Of a stretch of 64,000 bases of DNA, positions 8,279-16,117 are shown one piece after another. Position 1 is the first letter of the stretch, and the number at the start of each line of letters is the position of its first letter. The translations under genes and the position numbers were made by a program. The stretch lies in NCBI GenBank assembly GCA_963697805.1, contig CAVOPB010000001.1, forward strand, positions 673,191 through 737,190, read 5' to 3'. The stretch comes from VRUE01 sp963697805 (GTDB lineage Bacteria > Actinomycetota > Thermoleophilia > Solirubrobacterales > 70-9). Below the pieces are notes generated by a model, which was not told the DNA's origin, did no database searches, and saw nothing but the letters and a program-made list of their open reading frames with translations.

Positions 8279-10572
8279 TCCCTCCGGCCGCCGCGAACGC
8301 GATCATCGTCTTCGAGCGCCTCGGCCACGAGGACGTCGAGCTTGCCGGGGGCAAGGGCGCGAACCTCGGCGAGCTGACCGCCGCGGGCCTGCCGGTCCCC
8401 CCCGGCTTCGTCGTCAGCGCATCGGCCTACGCTGCCTTCCGCGACCACGGCGACCTGCGCTCGCGAATCGAGAAGCGACTGACCGGCGTCGATGTCGAGG
8501 ACACCGGCGAGCTCGACCGGGCGGCCGAGGAGATTCGCTCGATGGTCGAGAAGGAGCCGGTGCCCGACTGGCTCGAGGAGGCGATCGCCGATGCCTACGT
8601 GAGCCTTGGGGACGGCGACCCCGACGTCCCCGTCGCGGTCCGCTCCTCCGCCACCGCGGAGGACACCGAGTCCGCTTCCTTCGCCGGGATGAACGAGACG
8701 TTGCTGAACGTTCGTGGAACGGACAGCGTGGTGGAGGCGATCCGCATCTGCTGGTCCTCGCTCTTCGGCGCTCGCACCATCTACTACCGCGCGCAGAAGG
8801 GCTTCGCGCAGGTCGACATGGACATCGCCATCGTCGTTCAGCGCCAGATCGGATCCACCCGCGCGGGGGTGATGTTCACGATCGATCCGGCGACCGGAGC
8901 GTCCGAGCACCTCGTGATCGAGGGCGCATTCGGCCTTGGCGAGTCGGTCGTATCCGGCTCGGTCTCGCCGGACCGCTACGTGGTCGGCAAGAGCGACCTC
9001 TCGATCGAGAGGCGGGAGGTCCGCCGCAAGGAGATCGAGATCGTGGAAGCCGCCGACGGCGGCACCCTGACCCGGCAACTCGAGCCGAGCGAGGCGGAGA
9101 GGCCGGTCTTGAGCGACGCTGAGATCGTCTCGATCGCCGAGCTCGGAGTGCGGATTGAGGGCCACTACGGCGCCCCGCAGGACACGGAGTGGGCGATCGA
9201 CGAGGACGGGAAGGTCTGGATGCTGCAGTCGAGGCCCGTCACCAGCACCGGGAGCATGGACCAGACTGCCCCCGCCCACGACACCGGCATCGAGCTCGTC
9301 AGAGGGCTCGGCGCGGCTCCGGGCATGGCGGTCGGCGCGGTTCGGGTGATCCGTGCGCGCGGGGATGCCGGGGAGCTAAACGACGGCGAGATCCTCGTCA
9401 CCCACATGACCACGCCGGACTGGGTGCCCCTGATGCGCAAAGCGGCCGCGATAGTCACCGACTCCGGGGGAATGACCTGTCACGCGGCGATCGTGTCGCG
9501 GGAGCTCGGCATACCCTGCGTGGTCGGAACCGTCGAGGCGACGAGGGCCCTGCACGACGGCGAACTCGTCACCGTCGACGCCGGCAGCGGGGTCGTGACG
9601 GAGGGAGCGACGGCGCCAGCGGCGCCGGCGGAGGAGCCCGGCCCGAGTTCCCCCGCATCGCTGCAGCCCGTGCGGACGGACCTGCTCGTCAATCTCTCCG
9701 AGCCCTCCCAGCTCGACCGGGTGCGCGACCTCGACGTCGACGGAGTCGGCCTGCTGCGGGCCGAGCTGATGATCGTCGAGGCGCTCGAGGGCGAGCATCC
9801 GCGAGCGCTGATGGAGCGCGGCGAAGGCGAGCTGTTCGTTCAGCGAATGGCCGACTCGCTGCGGCGCTTCTCGACTGCCTTCGCCCCGCGGCCGATCACC
9901 TATCGGACGATCGACTTCCGCACCAACGAGTTCCGTGGCCTGCGCGGCGGCGAGCGCTTCGAGCCGGAGGAGGCAAACCCGATGATCGGCTACCGCGGCG
10001 CGCTGCGCTACACCCGCGAGCCCGATCTGCTCGAACTGGAGCTGAGCGCGATCGACCGCATCTGGGCCGAGGGCCACACAAACCTTCACCTGATGCTGCC
10101 GTTCGTCCGCACCCCCGGCGAAGTCGAGTTCTGCCGGACGCTGCTCGAGCGGGTCGGGTTGCTCCAGCGACCCGGCTTCGAGCTGTGGGTGATGGCCGAG
10201 GTTCCCTCGGTGCTCTTCCACCTGCCCAGCTACGCGAAGCTCGGCATCGCGGGCATCTCGATCGGCTCCAACGACCTGACCCAGCTCGTGCTCGGCGCCG
10301 ACCGCGATTCCGAGCTGGTGGCCGAGATCTTCGACGAGCGCGATGCCGCCGTCACCGAGTACATCGAGCGCCTCGTGCACAGCGCGAGGGAGCTCGGCCT
10401 CAGGACATCGATCTGCGGCCAGGCGCCCTCGGTCCATCCCGAGTACGCCGAGCTTTTGGTCGGTTGCGGCATCGACGCGATATCGGTCAACATCGACGCC
10501 GTCGATCGCGCCCGCAGCCTGATCGCCGCGGCGGAGACGCGCCTGCGCCTGAACCGGGGCGAGGAGGGCTGA
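8275..10572 (+). CDS. ppsA: Phosphoenolpyruvate synthase (pyruvate, water dikinase)
   Basis: 765 residues. Converts pyruvate and ATP to PEP, AMP and phosphate, or runs in reverse under low-energy conditions. The N-terminal PPDK/ATP-grasp domain (GGKGANLGELTAAGLPVPPGF), the swivelling phosphohistidine domain with H403 (SGGMTCHAAIVSRELGIP) and the PEP-binding TIM barrel (SIGSNDLTQLVLGADRD) with catalytic C714 (ICGQAP) are all intact. Slightly shorter than E. coli PpsA. It overlaps the Usp gene by 4 bases within the stress operon, which suggests a role in carbon flux during energy limitation. Confidence 0.93.
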   Translation: MIPPAAANAIIVFERLGHEDVELAGGKGANLGELTAAGLPVPPGFVVSASAYAAFRDHGDLRSRIEKRLTGVDVEDTGELDRAAEEIRSMVEKEPVPDWLEEAIADAYVSLGDGDPDVPVAVRSSATAEDTESASFAGMNETLLNVRGTDSVVEAIRICWSSLFGARTIYYRAQKGFAQVDMDIAIVVQRQIGSTRAGVMFTIDPATGASEHLVIEGAFGLGESVVSGSVSPDRYVVGKSDLSIERREVRRKEIEIVEAADGGTLTRQLEPSEAERPVLSDAEIVSIAELGVRIEGHYGAPQDTEWAIDEDGKVWMLQSRPVTSTGSMDQTAPAHDTGIELVRGLGAAPGMAVGAVRVIRARGDAGELNDGEILVTHMTTPDWVPLMRKAAAIVTDSGGMTCHAAIVSRELGIPCVVGTVEATRALHDGELVTVDAGSGVVTEGATAPAAPAEEPGPSSPASLQPVRTDLLVNLSEPSQLDRVRDLDVDGVGLLRAELMIVEALEGEHPRALMERGEGELFVQRMADSLRRFSTAFAPRPITYRTIDFRTNEFRGLRGGERFEPEEANPMIGYRGALRYTREPDLLELELSAIDRIWAEGHTNLHLMLPFVRTPGEVEFCRTLLERVGLLQRPGFELWVMAEVPSVLFHLPSYAKLGIAGISIGSNDLTQLVLGADRDSELVAEIFDERDAAVTEYIERLVHSARELGLRTSICGQAPSVHPEYAELLVGCGIDAISVNIDAVDRARSLIAAAETRLRLNRGEEG

Positions 10573-10620
10573 TGATGCTGCCGTGGAGATGAACGCAACC
10601 AGCGATGAGGGAGGAGCAAG

Positions 10621-11661
10621 ATAAAGGCCTACCAGCTGACCGCCTGGCAGTCACCGCCCGAGATGCGCGACGTCCCGGTCCCCGAGCCGGGGCCGGGACA
10701 GGTCCTGATCAAGGTCGGCGGCGCCGGGGCCTGTCACTCGGACCTGCACCTGATGGAGTGGCCCGAGGGGACGATGGACTTCGACCTGCCCTTCACCCTC
10801 GGCCACGAGAACGCCGGCTGGGTCGAGGCAATCGGCGCCGGCGTCGAAGGGCTCGAGGAGGGCGAGGCGGTCTCCGTCTACGGACCCTGGGGATGCGGGC
10901 GCTGCCGCGCCTGCCGACTCTCGGCCGAGAACTACTGCGAGCACCAGGCCGAGATCGGCGCCTTCGGCGGCGGCCTCGGGCTCGACGGCGGCATGGCCGA
11001 GTACATGCTCGTCCCACATCCGCGGCTGCTGCTGCCGCTGGGGGACCTCGACCCGCGCGACGCGGCCCCGCTTTCCGACGCGGCCCTCACCCCCTACCAC
11101 GCGATCAAGCGCTCGCTGCACCTGCTGGTGCCCGGCTCGACCGCGGTCGTGATCGGCGTCGGAGGCCTTGGCCACATGGCGGTGCAGATCCTTCGCGCCC
11201 TCACTCCGGCGCGGGTGATCGCCGTCGACACCTCGGCTGAGAAGCTCGCGCTGGCCCGCGAGATCGGGGCCGACGAGGCGGTCGAGGCCGGCGAGGATGC
11301 GGCCGCCGAAATCCGGGAGCTGACCGGAGGGCGGGGGGCGGAGCTCGTCCTCGACGACGTCGGCGCCGACGAGACGCTCGCGCTGGCCAGCGAGATAACG
11401 CGCTTCGAGGCCCACCTGACCGTGGTCGGCCTCGCCGGCGGCAAGCTCCAGTTCGCCTTCGGCGCCCTGCCGTTCGAGTCGCAATTGACGATCCCCTACT
11501 GGGGGACCGCGGTCGAGCAGGGCGAGGTCCTCGACCTCGCCCGGAGCGGCAAGATCCACGCCCACGTCGAGCGCTTCCCGCTCGACCGGGGCGAGGACGC
11601 CTATGCCCGGATGCGGGAGGGCACCCTCGAGGGCCGGGCGGTGATCTGCCCGCACGGGTGA
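10621..11661 (+). CDS. Zinc-dependent alcohol dehydrogenase, apparent AUA start
   Basis: 346 residues if begun at 10621. The medium-chain ADH layout is complete: catalytic-zinc residues in GACHSDLH and GHENAGWV, structural-zinc cysteines in CGRCRACRLSAENYC, and the NAD-binding GVGGLG. Homologues normally begin M-K-A-Y, and here that position reads ATA-AAG-GCC-TAC, preceded by AGGAG at the correct 4-5 base spacing; the next ATG (10663) would remove the first 14 residues of the first strand and has no ribosome binding site. A non-standard AUA start, or a sequencing error in an ATG, is the best explanation. Fourth-base neighbours show it is part of the stress operon. Confidence 0.85.
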   Translation: MKAYQLTAWQSPPEMRDVPVPEPGPGQVLIKVGGAGACHSDLHLMEWPEGTMDFDLPFTLGHENAGWVEAIGAGVEGLEEGEAVSVYGPWGCGRCRACRLSAENYCEHQAEIGAFGGGLGLDGGMAEYMLVPHPRLLLPLGDLDPRDAAPLSDAALTPYHAIKRSLHLLVPGSTAVVIGVGGLGHMAVQILRALTPARVIAVDTSAEKLALAREIGADEAVEAGEDAAAEIRELTGGRGAELVLDDVGADETLALASEITRFEAHLTVVGLAGGKLQFAFGALPFESQLTIPYWGTAVEQGEVLDLARSGKIHAHVERFPLDRGEDAYARMREGTLEGRAVICPHG

Positions 11662-11700
11662 GCTGGACCGGGCGGCCGTTCAGGCATAGGGTCGGCCCGA

Positions 11701-12714
11701 GTGCTGTTCTACAGCCACCCCTCCGGGCTCGAGCACGATCCGCGGGCGCATATGCCGGCCCACCCGGACACTCCCGAGCGGCTGATCGCGATCGAGCGCG
11801 CAATCGCCGAGCGCGCGTGGCCGGACATGGAGCGACGCGAAGCCCCCGCGGCAGAGGAGCAGGAGTTGGAGCTGGTCCACCGCCCCGGCCACATCGAGTC
11901 GATCCGCGAGCTCTGCCTGTCGGGCGGCGGCGCAATCGACGCGGACACCTTCGTCGGCGAGGCCTCCTACCGGGCCGCCCTCCACGCCGCCGGGGGAGCC
12001 TGCGCGATGACGCGGGCGCTCCTGGTCGGCGAAGGCCGGGCCGGCTTCTGCGCGCTGCGCCCGTCCGGCCACCACGCCGAACCGGGTCGGGCGATGGGAT
12101 TCTGCCTCTTCAACAACGTCGCGATCGCCGCCGAGCTGGCGGTCCGCGAGCTCGGCGCCGAGCGGGTCATGGTTTTCGACTGGGACGTTCACCACGGCAA
12201 CGGCACGGCCGAGGCGTTCCGCAGCCGCTCCGACATCCTCTTCATCAGCATCCACCAGGCCGGGATCTACCCCGGCAGCGGCCCCTCGGGCGACTTCGGC
12301 TCGGGGCCCGGCGAGGGCTACACGATCAACCTCCCGGTCCCGGCCGGCGCCGATGAGGAGCTCTGGCTCTCCCTCGTCGAGCACATCGTGCTCCCGATCG
12401 CCGGCTCCTTCGATCCCGACCTCGTTCTCGTCTCGGCCGGCTTCGACGGCCACCGCGCCGACCCGCTCGCCGATTGCCTGCTCGAGGCGGCCTCCTTCGC
12501 GCAGATGACCTGCCATGTGCGCGAACTTGCGGCGCGGCTCGAGGCGCCCCTCGGAGTCGTCCTCGAGGGCGGCTACGAACCCGACGCCCTTGCGGAGTCG
12601 GTGGCCGCGACCCTCGCCGCGCTCTGCGGCGAGGGCGAGGCGATCGAGATCGCTCCCGAGTCCGTGCTCACCTCGAGGGCTGCCGCCGGTGTTGCCCGGT
12701 ACTGGACACTGTGA
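11701..12714 (+). CDS. Histone-deacetylase-family (AcuC/APAH-like) deacetylase
   Basis: 337 residues of the class II HDAC/AcuC fold, which removes acetyl groups from lysines or polyamines with a zinc ion. Visible active-site elements: RPSGHHAEPGRAMGFC with the HH pair, DWDVHHGNGTAEAF with zinc ligands D and H, and VSAGFDGHRADPL with the third ligand. Start GTG 11701, 39 bases after the ADH stop. Neighbouring a (broken) GNAT/acyl-CoA synthetase of the type that acetylates lysines, it may once have formed an acetylation-deacetylation pair. Confidence 0.9.
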   Translation: MLFYSHPSGLEHDPRAHMPAHPDTPERLIAIERAIAERAWPDMERREAPAAEEQELELVHRPGHIESIRELCLSGGGAIDADTFVGEASYRAALHAAGGACAMTRALLVGEGRAGFCALRPSGHHAEPGRAMGFCLFNNVAIAAELAVRELGAERVMVFDWDVHHGNGTAEAFRSRSDILFISIHQAGIYPGSGPSGDFGSGPGEGYTINLPVPAGADEELWLSLVEHIVLPIAGSFDPDLVLVSAGFDGHRADPLADCLLEAASFAQMTCHVRELAARLEAPLGVVLEGGYEPDALAESVAATLAALCGEGEAIEIAPESVLTSRAAAGVARYWTL

Positions 12715-12720
12715 GGACGG

Positions 12721-14148
12721 ATGGCCCGGCCAGAGTTCGCAGAGATCCCGGCCTACGAGGTGGATCGGTACAGGGATCTCCTCAACGAGGAGTACGACGC
12801 GGTCGCCGCGGCGGCCGACCGGGCCCGCGGCCTCTTCGCCGGACGGACGGTCTGGAACGTCAACTCGACCCTCAGCGGCGGCGGGGTCGCCGAGATGCTG
12901 CGCGCCCTGCTCCCCTATGTGCGGGGGGCCGGGGTCGACACCCGCTGGGTCGTCCTCCACGAGCAGCCCGAGTTCTTCGAGCTGACCAAGCGCCTGCACA
13001 ACAACCTGCACGGCGACGGGGGCGACGGCGGCGAGCTGGGCGAGGGCGAGCGCGAGCTGTACGAGGGGGCCCTGGCCGACAGCGCGAGCCACCTCGCGCC
13101 GCTGCTGGACGAGAGGGACATCGTCCTCCTCCACGACCCCCAGACGGCGGGCCTGGTCCGAGCGGCGAAGGGATCGGGCGCCACCGTGATCTGGCGCTGT
13201 CACATCGGCGCCGATCACCCCGACGAGCTTGTCCGTCGCGCTCGGAGCTTCCTTGCCCCCTACGTCACCGCCGCCGATGCCTACGTCTTCTCGCGCCGGG
13301 ACTACGTCTGGGACATATTGGATCCTGACCGGGCCTCGGTGATGCCGCCGTCGATCGACCCGCTCTCGCCGAAGAACCAGGAGCTCGATGGCTCGACTGT
13401 CGACGGCATCATCGGCGCGATCGGGCTTGGAGAGGATGGCCTGGCGCAGGAGCACGCCTTCGTCCGCGCCGACGGCACTCCGGGGCGGGTCGAGCGCGCC
13501 GCCGAGGTCGTCCAGGAGGCCGCGCTTCCCAATCGAGCACGCGTCGTCGCCCAGGTGTCGCGCTGGGACCGGCTCAAGGACCACTCGGGCCTGCTCGAGT
13601 GCTTCGCGCGCCACCTGGGCGACGAGGACCTCCACCTCGTCCTCGCCGGCCCCGCGACCTCCGCCGTCTCTGATGACCCCGAGGGCGCCGGCGTCTGGCG
13701 TGGAATCGAGGCCGCCTGGCATGACCTCCCGTTCGACGCTCGGCGCCGGGCCCATCTCGTCAGCCTGCCGATGGACGACAACGACGAAAACGCCGCGATG
13801 GTCAACGCGCTCCAGCGGCGTGCCGAGATCGTCGTCCAGAAGAGCCTCGCCGAGGGCTTCGGCCTGACCGTCACCGAGGCGATGTGGAAGCGGCGGCCCG
13901 TGATCGGGACCCGGGTGGGCGGGATCCAGGACCAGATCGTCGATCGCGAGAGCGGGCTCCTGATCGACGACCCCCGCGATCTCGAAACGCTGGCAGAGGC
14001 GATCCGATTCCTCGCCGACGACCGCGGTCGCGCCGCCGAGATCGGCGAGCGGGCGAGGCAGCGGGTCCGAGAGGCCTATCTGGCGCCGGTCAGGCTGGTC
14101 GAGTACGTCGAACTTCTCTCCCGCTTCGGCGATCGAGGTCCAGGATGA
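12721..14148 (+). CDS. treT: Trehalose synthase (TreT-type GT4 glycosyltransferase)
   Basis: 475 residues. TreT joins a nucleoside-diphosphate glucose to glucose to give trehalose, a protectant in drying and starvation. The N-terminus (VWNVNSTLSGGGVAEML) and the C-terminal GT-B domain with the E-x7-E motif (QKSLAEGFGLTVTEAMWKRRPVIGT split around residue 385) are characteristic. Starts 7 bases after the deacetylase stop and overlaps the next (broken) gene by 4 bases (ATGA). A general family-4 glycosyltransferase is the fall-back annotation. Confidence 0.88.
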   Translation: MARPEFAEIPAYEVDRYRDLLNEEYDAVAAAADRARGLFAGRTVWNVNSTLSGGGVAEMLRALLPYVRGAGVDTRWVVLHEQPEFFELTKRLHNNLHGDGGDGGELGEGERELYEGALADSASHLAPLLDERDIVLLHDPQTAGLVRAAKGSGATVIWRCHIGADHPDELVRRARSFLAPYVTAADAYVFSRRDYVWDILDPDRASVMPPSIDPLSPKNQELDGSTVDGIIGAIGLGEDGLAQEHAFVRADGTPGRVERAAEVVQEAALPNRARVVAQVSRWDRLKDHSGLLECFARHLGDEDLHLVLAGPATSAVSDDPEGAGVWRGIEAAWHDLPFDARRRAHLVSLPMDDNDENAAMVNALQRRAEIVVQKSLAEGFGLTVTEAMWKRRPVIGTRVGGIQDQIVDRESGLLIDDPRDLETLAEAIRFLADDRGRAAEIGERARQRVREAYLAPVRLVEYVELLSRFGDRGPG

Positions 14149-15363
14149 GCGACGCGACCTACCCCGCCCACCGCGAGGCGGATGTCGTCCTCCACGACGG
14201 CTCCACTGTCAGCCTGCGCCCGGTGCGCCCGGACGACGAGGAGCTCCTGGCGGCGCTCTTCGCCGGTCTCGACCCCACCTCACAGGCGTTCCGGTTCTTC
14301 TCGGGGGCGGCGGACCCGGCGCGTGCCGCGCACCTGATGGCCGAGGTCGACTACAGAAGCCGTTACGGGCTGATCGCCTTCCGCGGCCAGGACCACCGGC
14401 CGGTCGGCCACGGTGTCTACCTGACGGCATCGCCACGTTCCGCGCCGAGGTGATGCCGGCAAACCGCCGGATGATCGAGATGTTCCACGAGAGCGGTTTC
14501 CCGGTCGAGATCGAATCGAGCCCGGAGGGACTGAGGGTCGAGTTCCCGACCTCGCTGACACCAGAGGCGGTCGCCCGCTTCGAGGAACGCGACAACCTGA
14601 TCGAGTCTCCGTTCAAGGGGCCGATCTACCCCGTCAACCCGTCTGCCGACAGCGTCCAGTCGGTGCCGGCCTTCGCGAGCGTGGCCGCGTACCGGAGGAC
14701 GTCGACCTCGCGGTGATCGCGGTCAGGGCTGAAGCGGTGGCGGAGACCGCGCGCGAATGCGCAGCCAAGGGCGCCAGGAGCCTGGTCGTCCTCTCAGCCG
14801 GCTTCACCGAGGTCGGTGAGGAGGGCGGTAAACGGGAACGCGAGCTCCTGGCGGTCTGCCGCGAGGCCGGGATGAGGCTGATCGGCCCCAACTGCCTCGG
14901 CCTGATCGACACCAGCGCTGAGGACGGCCTGAACGTCAGCTTCGCCCCCGAGGCGCCGGTCGCCGGCAACGTCGCCTTCGCCACCCAGAGCGGTGCCCTC
15001 GGGCTGGCGCTGATCGAGTTCGCCGGGGCGAGGGGCATCGGCGTCTCGACCTTCGCATCGCTCGGCAATCGCGCCGACATGACGGCGACCGACCTGCTCG
15101 AGTTCTGGGAGGAGGACGAGAGCACACGCCTCGCCCTCCTCTACATCGAGTCGTTCAGCAACCCCGGTCGGTTCGCGCGGGTCGCGAGGCGGGTCGGCAA
15201 GCGCAAGCCGGTCGTCGTCGTCAAGAGCGGGAGTTCGGCGGTCGGCGCCCGCGCCGCGAGCTCCCACACCGGGGCCCGCCCCGACGGCGCCATCGCCGCC
15301 GACTCGCGGATCAGGATCGCAAGCGCAGAGCCTCTGCGGCCGTGGCCGCGGACCCAGGCCTGA
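14145..15363 (+). pseudogene. Remnant of a GNAT-acyl-CoA synthetase (ADP-forming) fusion
   Basis: Pieces of a protein that in relatives is about 900 residues (GNAT acetyltransferase, CoA-binding, ligase-CoA and ATP-grasp domains). Frame 1 gives the GNAT start (YPAHREADVV ... VGHGVYLT); at about 14426 the match jumps, with loss of the acetyl-CoA-binding core, to GIATFRAEV in another frame; between FEERDN and FKGPIYPVNP (about 14600-14620) the first CoA-binding strand is missing; near 14685 the frame shifts again; then a good stretch (SAGFTEVGEEGG, GPNCLGL, TQSGALGLAL) runs to SSHTGA, after which most of the ATP-grasp region is gone and only a C-terminal-like tail remains. Last gene of the stress operon. 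Confidence 0.8.
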
Positions 15364-15375
15364 GTTCCGGCCGGC

Positions 15376-16029
15376 TCAGGCGTCGATGAGACCGTTGTCG
15401 AGCGCGTAGCGGGTCAGCTCCGGCCTGCTGTCGAGTCCGAGCTTCTGCTGGATATGCGAACGGTGGGTCTCCACCGTCCGCACGCTCAGCGAAAGCTGCT
15501 CCGCGATCTCGCGGTTGGTGTGCCCGAGGGCCATCAGCCGCAGCACCTCGGTCTCGCGCGGGGACAGCGCGGGCCGCTCCGTATCGTCTTCGTCATGCTC
15601 GAGGCCGGCACTGAGCGACGTCGGCAGGTACTGGCGCCCACTGGCGGCATGACGCACAGCCTCGATCAGATCGAGGTGGGCCGCATCCTTGAGCAGATAC
15701 CCACGGGCCCCGGCCTCGAGCCCGCGCCGGACCAGGCTCAGGTCGCGCTCCATCGTCAGGAGGACGATCTCGGATCCGGGCGCGCGCTCTCTCAGGCCCG
15801 CCACCGCATCGACCGAAAGGCCGTCCGGCATGTTCACGTCGAGGATCAGGACCCGTGGCTCCTTGGCGGCGACCGCAGCTTCGGCAGACGCGATGTCGCT
15901 GGCCTCGCCCACCACGTCGAGGTCCGGCTGGGCTTCCAGAAGCGCCTTCAGCGCACCGCGGACGACCGCGTGATCGTCGGCCACGACAATTGTGATCGCC
16001 TCCTCCCCCTCCGGGCTCGTGCTCGCCAT
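15376..16029 (-). CDS. NarL/FixJ-family response regulator
   Basis: 217 residues. Receiver domain with acidic pocket (VVADDH), phospho-acceptor D64 (LILDVNMP), conserved T (LLTME) and K (LLKDA); C-terminal LuxR helix-turn-helix (LSPRETEVLRLMALGHTNREIAEQLSLSVRTVETH). The helix-turn-helix is close to that of DosR-type regulators. No kinase is adjacent; the nearest is at 20216-21901. Divergent from the P-type ATPase, whose promoter motif at 16070-16086 lies between them. Converges with the pseudogene at 15363. Confidence 0.94.
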   Translation of the reverse strand: MASTSPEGEEAITIVVADDHAVVRGALKALLEAQPDLDVVGEASDIASAEAAVAAKEPRVLILDVNMPDGLSVDAVAGLRERAPGSEIVLLTMERDLSLVRRGLEAGARGYLLKDAAHLDLIEAVRHAASGRQYLPTSLSAGLEHDEDDTERPALSPRETEVLRLMALGHTNREIAEQLSLSVRTVETHRSHIQQKLGLDSRPELTRYALDNGLIDA

Positions 16030-16069
16030 CGGTGCCGCCAGCGTAGCGGGGCGGTCGAGACCTCCGTGT

Positions 16070-16111
16070 GGTCATGCCCGGATGCCGGAGACCCGAGCCA
16101 GGGCCTAGCCT
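16070..16111 (+). promoter_or_regulatory. Island promoter of the P-type ATPase, likely leaderless
   Basis: 17-mer GGTCATGCCCGGATGCC (16070-16086), then 19 bases, then TAGCCT (16106-16111), six bases before the ATG at 16118. The expected transcription start coincides with the start codon, and no Shine-Dalgarno is present, which supports a leaderless message. Confidence 0.55.
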
Positions 16112-16117
16112 GACGGC

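Noticed and set aside
16046..16069. Island-type -10 for the response regulator at 15376
   Set aside because: At 18 bases from the motif on the minus strand there is only GC-rich sequence; this gene cannot be assigned to the regulon on this evidence.
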